A stretch of 64,000 nt of DNA, from contig VWZS01001909.1 in assembly GCA_013397075.1 (NCBI GenBank), positions 79,820 through 143,819 on the forward strand, written 5' to 3'. Source of the stretch: Rhabdornis inornatus (Eukaryota > Chordata > Aves > Passeriformes > Rhabdornithidae). Positions 1-9,126 of the stretch are shown here, piece after piece. The notes beneath the pieces are model-generated. The model was not told the DNA's origin. It worked only from the letters and a program-made list of their open reading frames with translations, and did no database searches. Each line of letters opens with the position of its first letter. The stretch's first letter is position 1. A program made the position numbers and the translations under genes.

Positions 1-3000
1 GCCCGGTGTCACCGCCGGCCCTGAGTCCTGCAGGACACACACAGGTAGGATCAGCCCCGCGCCTCCTCTGCAGCACTGGCAATGCAAGGGGCATGGGGAC
101 ATGTGGAGATGCTTCCCCTCCCTGTGACCCTACATCTGATGTCCTGGGGACACAGGGGCATTGGGGACAGGTGGGACACACTGCCTAAAGCATCACTAAA
201 GTATCACTGCCCCTCTTCCATGTCCTTGGGGCTTCAGGGGCTCTTGAGGCCATGCAGAACCCCTCTCGGGGGGGGATCCCTCGGGGCCATTTAGAGGCTC
301 ACCTGGGGCGGGAACTGCTCATCGGTGAGGGTGAGAATGTAGCTGATGGTCGAGTTCTCGTAGTCCAGGCAGAGACGGGCGAGGAGCAGCAGCAGGGCTG
401 GGGGGGCAGCGGGAGCTCCCCGCTCAGCTGGGCCATCAGCAAAGCCACGGGCGGTGCGGCACAGCCAGCGCACAAAGGCCACCACCAGCCCCTCACGCAC
501 TGCTGTCACACAGAACTCCCCCTGTGCCACACAAATAGAAGGGTGGGGTCACACCCCAAAACTCCCCAAACTGCCCCGTATGGACTCCAAACCACCCTGT
601 GTGACCCCCAACCTGCCCTGTGCCACCCACAGATTGCTCCAGTGCCCCCCAAAGCACCCGACCCTGCGGTGCCCCACCTTGAAGTAGGGCAGGCTGGCGA
701 AGGCGACATCTCTGGCAGTGAAGAGCTGCACGTAGGCCAGCACGGCCTTGAGCTGGCCCAGCACGGAGGCAGCCAGTGTGGCCAGCAGGTCGGGCAGGCC
801 GGGCCCTTCTTTGCCAGGGGGCCGAGGGGCAGCCAGCGCCTGGCGCACGTCACCCAGGCAGCCCAGGAAGAAGGTCTGCAGGGCTCGCAGGTAGCGGTCC
901 ACACGCTCGCGGGCGGCCCGGGCCACCAGCTCGGCGGCAGCATCAGCACCCGCCGGCAGCAGCTCCAGCAGCGTGCGCAGCCGGCGGTGGAAGCGGTCGA
1001 GCGCCCGCACCAGCAAGGACGTGTCGCCCAGGCCGCGCTCCAGCGCCAGCCGCCGCTCCAGCAGCGCAAAGTAGCGGGCGGCCAGCGCGGCGGCGAAGGG
1101 CTCCAGGCGCCCCGTGTCCCCGCCGAACAGCGTGCGGTACGAGCCGGCCAGCTGGCACAGGGTGCCCACAAAGGCTGAGCTGCCGCGGTCCACGAAGTCC
1201 AGGATGTCGGAGGCAGGTGGTGGCGGCGTGGTGGCCGTGCCCGAGGGGTCGGCCGCGGGCAGCTCGGCCTCCAGCGCCGCCAGCTCGGCCTCGAGGCGTG
1301 CGCCCGCCTGGCTCAGGAACTCCTCACTCAGCTCCTCGGCCGGCTCCTCCAGCTGCAGCAGCATCTCAACACACTCGGTGAGTTCCTTGGGGTCCAGTGT
1401 CTCCTCCCTGGTGGTTGGGAGGGCCCGGGGTTAACAGTGGCACAGCAGAAAAGAGAGAATAAGCAAGAGCAGTCATCAGTAGGCTGCAGAGTGAACACCC
1501 CCAAATTCGCATTTCCCAGCGCAGCCATCAGCAGGCCCCAGGGTGAACGCACCGGAGGCGTGTGCGGAGGCGCTGGGCCAGCTCGGTCATGATGGCGTGG
1601 CTCTCGTCCTCGATGGCGCGGAAGGAGGGCAGGTGGCGGTAGTGGCGCAGCACAGCGCGGGCGCGGGCGTGGCAGCGCAGGGCCCGTGCTGGTTCTGTCC
1701 CTGCCCAGCGCCGCAGCCGCCCCGGAACCTCCACCAGCGCCTGCAACTTCCGCAGCAGCGCCTGCACCCCTGCAGGGACACGGGGTCAGGGTTGGGGACA
1801 CAAATGGAGCAGGATGAGACATGGGGGTAGGACCATCTGCTGGATCTGCCCCCCACGGGGGACACCCACCCCCTAGATATGCCCCTCTACTCCACATCCC
1901 AATAAATCTCCCTGGATCTGTTCCCCCGGATGGACCTGCCCCATACCAGCCAGCTGGGCCCCGCGGCGGTGCCGGTCCTGCAATGCGGCGCTGACGCGGG
2001 CGCTCGAGGCACTGATGGCCGCCATGTTGGCCGCCAGGTCATCCATCTCCGCCTCCATGTGCCGGAAATCCACCTTCATCTTCCGGATGGTGTCTGGGAG
2101 ACATGAGTCAAGTGCCAAGTCCCTCAACTGCCCAGGACCCTCCTGGCCCACCCAGGATTAACACACCACAACCATAACCCCCCAGAGCTGGCTGTCATTG
2201 GTCTCCAGAGTGAACCACTATGTTCCCCAGGGCAGCTTCCCACTGCTGCAAGAGTGAACACCCCAAATCCCCATTTCCCATCACTGCCATCAGTAGGCTA
2301 AGAGTGAACATCCCCAAATCCCATTGCTACTACCATCAGTAGATTTCAGAGTGAGCATCCCCAAATCCCCATTTCCCACTGCTGCAATCAGTAGGCTCCA
2401 GAAGGAACAGCTCACCGGTAGCAGAGATAAATTTGTTGTAGTTCTCGTAGAGCAGGGTCTGCATGTCACTGTCCAGGGCGCGGATCTCCCGGCCCAGTGC
2501 GGCCTCCCGGGCCAGGAGCTGCCCCAGGGGACACTCACTGCGCACCTGGGGAAACAACGGATGCACATGTGGCCCTGGTTCCCTCCAGCGCCCCCTCTAG
2601 AGCCTCCTAATTGAGACCATCAACTGCCTTCCGTAACCAGTCCAGGAGCCTCAGGTGCCCTCCAGGACCCCTAACTGTCCCCGCTGGATTCCTCCCGGGA
2701 TATGGAAGTGTTTCCCAGGAACCTCCTCCTGGCCTCAAGGATCCCCCCCGCGCAGTGCTAACTGCCCCCGATCCAACCGCTCCAGAGCACCTCAGCACCA
2801 TTCCCATCGGGAATCAGTGTCCACAGGGATGCATATCCATAAGGTCCCCGAAGAGGCCCTTTCTGGGATCCCCTCAGGATACTGGGGGCCCGAAGGTTCT
2901 GGGGACCCTGCAGTCCTCCCTCGCCAGTGTCGAGGTCACCCACCGAGATCCCTCACGACGTGGCCCCTCGGGGACCTCCCGTAGCCCATCGGAGTCCCGG

Positions 3001-3261
3001 AGCCCTGGCCAAGGTGGGGGTGCCCGCGGGAGGGGTCTCCTTGGTCACCTTGGTCATGAACACCTCCGGGTCGAAGTGGGGCCCGTTGATGTCGGTGGGG
3101 TCCGGGGCCGCCTCGGCCGCCTCGGCAGTGGACGGGCCATAGTAGCGTTGGAGCGGCCCGTGGGGACGCCGCCATCCGCCGCTCCCGGTGCTCCCGCCGG
3201 TGGCCTCGGGGCTGCCTGCGGCCCCGCTCCCGGCTCCGTTCCCCGCTGTCACCGCCGCCAT
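1..3261 (-). CDS. VPS51: VPS51, GARP/EARP tether subunit (3' end outside window)
   Basis: VPS51 is the shared small subunit of the GARP and EARP complexes, which tether endosome-derived vesicles at the trans-Golgi and at recycling endosomes. Coding exons on the minus strand are 3049-3261 (ATG at 3259-3261), 2416-2545, 1947-2093, 1553-1769, 678-1407, 303-521 and a partial one at 1-27; all junctions are GT-AG and in phase. The N-terminal part holds the conserved HFDPEVF and IRALDSDMQTLLYENYNKF blocks of the Vps51 domain and then a predicted helical region (KMKVDFRHMEAEMDDLA). Exon 5 holds LLVRALDRFHRRLRTLLEL and exon 6 LCLDYENSTISYILTLTDEQ, both close to human VPS51. The first about 35 residues are Ala/Gly-rich and diverge, as is usual for this protein. 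Roughly the last 40% of the human protein would lie left of position 1. The coding sequence is very GC-rich and the introns short. The tiny exon at 1-27 (DSGPAVTPG against human DQFPVTPVS) is the least certain piece. Confidence 0.95.
1472..1552 (-). repeat. Minisatellite in VPS51 intron 4, starting at the splice donor
   Basis: About one and a half copies of a unit of roughly 50 bp fill more than half of this 145-bp intron and begin directly at the donor of exon 4. The same unit family is found in intron 2 (2205-2415). Shared landmarks on the minus strand are TTCACYCTG, GCCTRCTGATGRC and GGGAAATG. Confidence 0.75.
2205..2415 (-). repeat. Minisatellite in VPS51 intron 2, starting at the splice donor
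   Basis: Three to four degenerate copies of a unit of about 50 bp run up to the donor of exon 2. On the plus strand, copies start near 2209, 2249, 2301 and 2348 with AGAGTGARCA, followed by CCCCAAATCCC and CATCAGTAG. It is homologous to the repeat in intron 4. Confidence 0.8.
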
Positions 3262-3790
3262 CGCGCTGCCGCTTCCGCCCCAGCCGCCACTTCCTGTCTC
3301 TCCCTTACGCCACTTCCTGTGAGACGCCCGGTTGCCATGGCGACGGGGAAGCGGCGCCGGACATGGCGTGGCCCAGCTACCGCGGCCTGGAGTGGCCACG
3401 ACGGGGACGGAACTGCCGCGGCCCATGTCCTGCTGCGTCCCGGGGACAAGGACCCCCGTGAGGACCCACACATGGATGGAGATATCGACTCTCGAGGCGT
3501 GACCGGCCGCTGGCACCCCCAACCCTGGCCCCGTGTCCACTGTCCCTTCTCACCACTGATCACCTGTCCCCAGGCCTCCCCGTTGTCCCCGTGAGTCCCC
3601 ACTGCCCCGGTGCATCCCCATGCTCATCTCCCCATGACACCGGGTGGGGTCCTGGGGACCCGCACCCCACGCGAGGGTCCCACTCCAGCCCCGGAGTGGC
3701 TCCAGGTGATGCTGGAATTGGGCTGTGAGGCCACAGGTACAGCCAGGTGATCGACCTTGCACCCCGCACAAGGAACAAACATTTGGGCTA
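3262..3790. other. VPS51 upstream region, no gene called
   Basis: This is a GC-rich 5' flank of VPS51. It has an ETS-like CACTTCCTGT at 3288-3297 and again at 3310-3319. Short plus-strand reading frames open at ATGs near 3337 and 3362, but I see no conserved protein or splice pattern in them. It could be a divergent non-coding transcript. Confidence 0.4.
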
Positions 3791-3807
3791 AAAGGTCTAA
3801 AATCAGC

Positions 3808-3813
3808 TTTATT
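3808..3813 (-). terminator. Polyadenylation signal AATAAA, probable BET1L 3' end
   Basis: The minus strand reads AATAAA here, about 1.4 kb past the BET1L stop codon. No other gene lies between them, so 3790-5228 is most likely the BET1L 3' UTR. I saw no coding exon in that stretch. Confidence 0.6.
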
Positions 3814-5228
3814 TACAGCAGGAAAGGCAAAATAAACCCCGCCAGGGTGAGGGCCAGGCTGCTCCAGGGGCTTGTCATTGAGAGTCACCTGTTCCAGGAA
3901 TCACAGGCCATTGATTCTTCCCAAGGGAAAGAGCCAGAGCTGCCACGTTGCACCAGGAAAGCAGGAAGAGCCAGAGGAAGTTCCTGCTGCCTTCTTTCTC
4001 TTTGCCTTCCCTGCACAATTTTTTCCCATATGGGAAAAAGAACACACCTAATCCAGCCAGGGTGTGTTTTGTGAGCAGTTTGGTACGTGGGACAACATTC
4101 TCTTCATAGCCGTGGATCCGAGTTAGCCCAAGGGCAAAGGAATTCCCAGTGGGAACAGGGAGAAGGCAAAGGAACACCCAGCCATCCATGAAGAGGGCTG
4201 GAGTCTGAATCAGAGGAGGAGGAATGGCTGAGCCCTGGATGTTGCAGGAAGAGAGAAGCAAATAAGCAAAGACACCCCCCAAGGCAAGGCAGGGGTTCCT
4301 TTTGTACCTTTTAAATTAATAAATCAACAAATCCCTCCTTAATTCTCTCCCCACTCCTGACAGCACTGCAGGGGCAACTCCACCTCACCTCAACCTCTAC
4401 TTTTTTGGCACGGCATCTCCCCAAAGTGCTCTAAAACCAGGGTGCCAAAGTAACGACAATTAACTGGAACTTCTGCCACCAGATTTCTTTACCCTGATTT
4501 AGTAACTTAGTTTGCACATGTGTGGGAAGATTCTGGAAGGTTCCACACAAGTGCAAATCCATGTGGTTATCCCTTCCCACAGGGTCCAGCCTGGCTTGCC
4601 CACAAGGATGATAAAGACAACCAAACCAGGATTTAATCAAAGTCCTGCTCCCCTGCATCTTTTCCCTGCCACAATCTGAGAGTATCCAGGCCCAGATCCA
4701 TTGCTAATTCCATCCTAAAGTAGCACAGCACAGGTTTCCTTTCAGCCCAGGAGCATGAGCTGCAAGTTCCAGGGAAATGGAGAGCAGCCACATGGAATGT
4801 AAGTCACACATTGGTACTCCCAAATCCCGTAAACCAGCATCCTAAATCCTACAGCTTGCAAAGCTCAGCTGGGTTATGGAGTATCCACAAGTCCCTGGAT
4901 TTGTTAGTTCCTGGTTTTCAGCAAGAGAGGTGATGTGGAAGTGGCCCTTAAAAACAGCCCACGGGATGTGGACAAGGCAGGAGGTCACAGCCTGAGCCAT
5001 GACCCCAAAATCATGTTCAACATGAAGATCCCTTTGGAGCCAAACTTGTTTTGGAAGAGATGTCTGGGCCCAGCAACAATGAGGAGCTGGAGGGAGGAAA
5101 AGTCACTGGGAAGGTGGAGCTGTGGCCGAAGGCTCCTCTGGAAAACGTGTGGACAGGTCTGTGGATGGTGGGGTCTGGCCTGTGCCACCTGCCCTGCTCA
5201 GGGCTCTGTGACACCTCCCAGCCTAGGC

Positions 5229-6741
5229 TCAGGTCCCTGCCCGGGACACCAGGTAGTAGAGGATGAAGAAGATGAGGATGAGGGTCACGGATACGGCGAG
5301 CAGCAGCCGGCGGTTGTCCCGGCTGGAGCGTGCCATGCCGGAGAAGCGCTTCACACTGCCCGACAGCAGCCCGGTCACGCTCAGGAAATCCGAGTCCTGG
5401 CGGGAAAAAACACCTTGGAGGCGTTGCAGAATCATGGAATATCTTGAACTCACAAGGAGGGACTCACAAGGATGAGCCAGTCCAACTCCAGGCCCTGTAC
5501 AGGACACCCCAACAATCCCGGTGATGATTTAGGGCTTCTCCCTTGAGGGCTTTTGCCATCCCACCTCTCATCCCAATTCCCTGATTTGTGTCCATTTCCC
5601 AGGTCCTTACCATGCCATCCAGGTAGCGGTTCTGTTCCTCAGCATCCTTGTCAATATCCAGAGCCAGCTGCAGGGCAAGGAAGGAAATGGGCATTAATGA
5701 GCTTTTAATGTCCAGAGAACCTTTAAAATCTGAAATGCAAATTATTAAAACAAGCTGCTGCTTTCCCAGCTCCAACAGACACACAGGGGCTTATCTGCTG
5801 CAGGAACAAGGAAAATGATTCGCATTTCCCTGTCAGGCAGGTGAACTTTTCCAGCTCTGAAAATAAAGCCTGACTGTCTAAATCTGCCAGGTAGAGAGGG
5901 GAGTTGTTTAAACTCTGGGGCACAATGGCAAGAATTCAGTCTGCCCTTTTACACAGTGACTCATTGACTTCTTTCATGGTTTGTACGAAATTTTTAATAA
6001 TAATTTAGAGCTTAAAGCTCTAAATCAAAGTGTTTGATGTTAATAGGAGCAAACTAGCTTTAAGAACTGTTATATAGAGACATAGGCATTTTCCAAAATT
6101 CATCTCCCTGCCTTCTTTTCATGACATTTTTCCCCAAGGAGGTGAGCTTAGCAACACCCCTATGTTCAAGGCCAGGTCGTACAGGGCTTGGAGCAACCTG
6201 GTCTAGTGGAAGGTGTCCCTGCCCATTGGAAGGGGTGGGACTGCATGAGCCTCAAGGTCCTTTGCAACCCAAACTTTTCCATGGTTCTGTGAACCCCTGC
6301 AGGACTCGTAGGTAATCAGAGCCTGTCCTTCACCTCAACACCTGATGTCACCTCGGGCACTCACCGACTTCAGCCTGGTGACCTTGCTGGCCAGGCTGTC
6401 GGCCATCCGCTTGTTCTCCACATCCAGCAGGTCCTCCATGGCACTCGGACTCTGCCCTGGGGAGAAGAACAAGGANAGGGGGCAATTAAGGGTTGGGGGG
6501 GCAATTAGGGGTTCGGGGAGGGCAGCCGAGCACCCCAAAAGGGGCCCAGGTGGGCAATTAAGGCTTACGGGGGGGGCGGTTCCGGGGCTATAGGGGAAAA
6601 ATCGGGGCACTGCAAGAGCCCCCGTGGGGTTCAGTGGGGTCGGGAGCTCCTCCTCCTTCTGACCCACTCCAGCCTCTTCTGCCCCCCAAACCTGTCCCTG
6701 TCGCTGTCCCTTGTCCCCTCACCTCGGCCCCGCTCCGCCAT
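5229..6741 (-). CDS. BET1L: BET1L (GS15), Golgi SNARE
   Basis: BET1L is a tail-anchored SNARE that works with syntaxin-5, GOSR1 and YKT6 in retrograde and intra-Golgi fusion. The four coding exons are 6723-6741 (ATG 6739-6741), 6365-6456, 5611-5667 and 5229-5396. All junctions are in frame and give 111 aa, the human length. Exon 2 holds DVENKRMADSLASKV, exon 3 the SNARE core DIDKDAEEQNRYLDGM with the zero-layer Gln, and exon 4 the end of the SNARE helix (SGSVKRFSGMA). A C-terminal membrane anchor of about 20 residues (LLLAVSVTLILIFFILYYLV) follows, with a short lumenal tail SRAGT. Exon 1 carries only 19 coding bases. The promoter side faces RIC8A. A single N lies in intron 1 at 6476. Confidence 0.97.
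5430..5515 (-). mobile_element. CR1 LINE 3' fragment (BET1L intron 3)
   Basis: Contains a diverged form of the CR1 3' end: AGAATCATGGAATATC, GAGCCAGTCCAACTCCAGG, then CCTGTACAGGACACCCCA. Confidence 0.6.
6155..6295 (+). mobile_element. CR1 LINE 3' fragment (BET1L intron 2)
   Basis: Carries the CR1 sense-strand phrases TTCAAGGCCAGG, GGAGCAACCTGGTCTAGTGG, AAGGTGTCCCTGCCCA and, near the end, ATGGTTCTGTGA. Confidence 0.8.
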
Positions 6742-6920
6742 GGCTGCCCCGGCCCGTCCCGCCCCGCCGGGCGGAGCCGCCACGAAATGTCCGCCCGCTC
6801 TTCCTCCTTCTCCTCCTCCTCCTCCTTTCCCCCGGCACCGGGACCCTCGGGCCGCTCGCCCGGGCCGGGGAGGAAAGGCTGGAACTGCCTCCCGAGGGAT
6901 CCCGGGCCGCAGGTACGGCC
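6640..6920. promoter_or_regulatory. CpG-rich promoter between BET1L and RIC8A
   Basis: This GC- and CpG-dense stretch spans the BET1L first exon and a TCC-rich tract (about 6800-6830). The plus strand has a good donor (GCCGCAG, then GTACGG) at about 6911, which could close a non-coding first exon of RIC8A. A shared bidirectional promoter is inferred from the head-to-head layout. Confidence 0.5.
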
Positions 6921-7298
6921 AGCGCCCTGCCCGGGCACAGGGGGCTGGGGGAGAGAACAGGGGCTTGGGGACAGAAAATGGGGGGGATTGGGGACAAGTA
7001 CAGGGCTTTGAATAGGGGTCTGGGGACAAAAAGAAGTTTTGGGGAAATAATTAGGGGTTTGGGGGGGAAATGCAGAGGTTTGGGGGAAAAAATAGGGGCT
7101 TGGGACAGAAATAGAGGTTTGTGGGGGGAGAGTAGGGGTTTAGGGATATAAATAGGGTTTTGGGGATAAGAAAGGGGGTTTGGAATTTACTCCAGTGCTG
7201 GGGGAAGGAGGTGGCAGTGTGAGGAGCTATTATGAGTATGGAAAAGGGGGATATGCCCAATGATCCGTTGGTTCATGTTATCCCCCAAAAGCAGAGGT
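6835..7298 (+). repeat. Copy 1 of a near-identical 464-bp duplication
   Basis: This segment recurs at 7592-8054. The only difference I found is near 7120, where one copy reads GTGGGGGG and the other GGGGGGG. Single Ns lie at 7299 and 7591, exactly at the edges, so an assembly false duplication is the simplest reading. The second half is a G-run array (see 7000-7185). Confidence 0.9.
7000..7185 (+). repeat. Degenerate G-run array
   Basis: Irregular repeats of about 20-30 bp built on AGGGGTTTGGGG-like motifs, with many runs of three or more G. The plus strand could form G-quadruplexes. The duplicated copy lies at about 7757-7940. Confidence 0.6.
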
Positions 7299-7591
7299 NC
7301 AGCTCTGCTACCATCACAGCCCCTCCTCGCATGGTTAGCGCAGTGGAACCCTCCGAAAATGTGACCAAAACACCCCAGGCTTCCCCTAAACAAGAAGCCT
7401 GAATTGCCACCACGGTCCAGCGACATCCAGGGATGAGATTTGGGTGAAACTCGGTAAATCGGGGGCCGTTTGCTCCTCGGCTGTGTTGGGGTCTCGGCAT
7501 TGCCCCCCACTGTGGGGCAGTCGGGGGTCCTGGGGGGGAATTAGGAGTCCTGAGGCAATTAGGGGCTCAAAGGGGTACTTAGGGTTTATGN

Positions 7592-8054
7592 GCACCGGGA
7601 CCCTCGGGCCGCTCGCCCGGGCCGGGGAGGAAAGGCTGGAACTGCCTCCCGAGGGATCCCGGGCCGCAGGTACGGCCAGCGCCCTGCCCGGGCACAGGGG
7701 GCTGGGGGAGAGAACAGGGGCTTGGGGACAGAAAATGGGGGGGATTGGGGACAAGTACAGGGCTTTGAATAGGGGTCTGGGGACAAAAAGAAGTTTTGGG
7801 GAAATAATTAGGGGTTTGGGGGGGAAATGCAGAGGTTTGGGGGAAAAAATAGGGGCTTGGGACAGAAATAGAGGTTTGGGGGGGAGAGTAGGGGTTTAGG
7901 GATATAAATAGGGTTTTGGGGATAAGAAAGGGGGTTTGGAATTTACTCCAGTGCTGGGGGAAGGAGGTGGCAGTGTGAGGAGCTATTATGAGTATGGAAA
8001 AGGGGGATATGCCCAATGATCCGTTGGTTCATGTTATCCCCCAAAAGCAGAGGT
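7592..8054 (+). repeat. Copy 2 of the 464-bp duplication (463 bp)
   Basis: Near-identical to 6835-7298. The sequence continues into unique DNA after 8054, whereas copy 1 ends in N. Copy 2 therefore probably joins to the real RIC8A side and copy 1 to the BET1L side. Confidence 0.9.
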
Positions 8055-9126
8055 GGATCCCCTCCATCCCAGCCCCTGGGCATGGGAATGCTGTGTCCCT
8101 GCCCCGGACCAGCCCAGCCGCCCTCTTGTCTCCGTATCTTTCCCTCTTCTAAAATGCAGGATCTGCCTCTTTTGGTTCCCCTCAAAAAGTCTCTCTGGGG
8201 CTGGGGAGGGGACAAGCCGTGTTATTCCCAAACCCTTTGGGGGCTCTGGGCCTGGGGTCCCCGTTTGTTGAGATTGGTGTGACCAGCTCAGCCTCATCCT
8301 TTTGGGGAACACGGAAACGGAACACATGTCCGAGCCCAAATCTGCTGGATTTCCCCCCGCTGGGAGTCACGTCGCAACACCGTGCGCTGGCGTGGCTCCG
8401 TGAGCCGCTAAACTGGTGCCGTGTCCAAAATAATCCCGCGGTGTTGCGCATCTGCTCGCTGGCAGTGTCGGCAGGGACATCCTCCGGCTCCGGACGAGCC
8501 TTTTGGCTGTGCCTGCAGGGATCGGCCATAATCCAGCCCGCCACCAAACCCTCCTCGTTCTGCTTCCCACCACCTGCCAAGGTAGCTCCGCCTGGAGCCA
8601 GAGGATGCTCTCCCGCCTGGCTGCCTCACCGCTCCATCCCTTGTCACTCCACGGGAGTGTTTTTGGCTTTATTTGTTGTTTTCCCCCCTGTGCGGCAGCA
8701 GAAATCAGGGCAGGCGGGGAGGAGGAGGAGGAGGCAGGGAGCTATTTCAGGGAGCTGCTGTTATCTGCTCCACGTTAATCCCCAGCTGGTGGGGGGAAGG
8801 TTTTCCCTGAGTGCTTTCCTGGGAGGGCATATATTAAACATTGAAAAGCAAAGCGAGGAAGAAGAGGATTAGCAGGAGAGAGAGAGGAAGCTGGCTGCTG
8901 GCTTTGCTTGGGTTATCCATCTGCTCCACTTTTATGGATGCAGCAGTGTGAGCAATATCACTCGGGATTTTTTTGTGTTGCTTTTTTTCCCTCCTTGCTC
9001 TCTCCACCTCTTTCTCTCTTCCCTCTCAGAGATCTGTGTGTGCCGAGGTGCTTTTCCGTCACCCTGGAAATCCCCTCACTCCCCTTCCTCCGGGTTGTGC
9101 CATAGCTGAGCTGAGCTGTTGGGATA
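8055..9126 (+). other. RIC8A upstream / 5' UTR region
   Basis: Unique sequence with no conserved coding exon seen. Composition falls from GC-rich to average across it, and there is a GGAGGAGGAGGAGGAGG run near 8718-8734. The RIC8A transcript must begin here or at the CpG-rich segment near 6900. Confidence 0.4.

Noticed and set aside
252..1178. Long plus-strand open frame of 308 codons
   Set aside because: It is antisense to VPS51 exons 5 and 6, whose minus-strand frame matches a known protein with correct splice sites. The high GC content removes stop codons from the opposite strand.
3337..3594. Divergent small gene opposite VPS51 (MATGKRRRTW...)
   Set aside because: No conserved match that I recognise, no downstream exon in phase, and composition like the promoter's. 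It could be a 5' part of a non-coding transcript, but there is no positive evidence.
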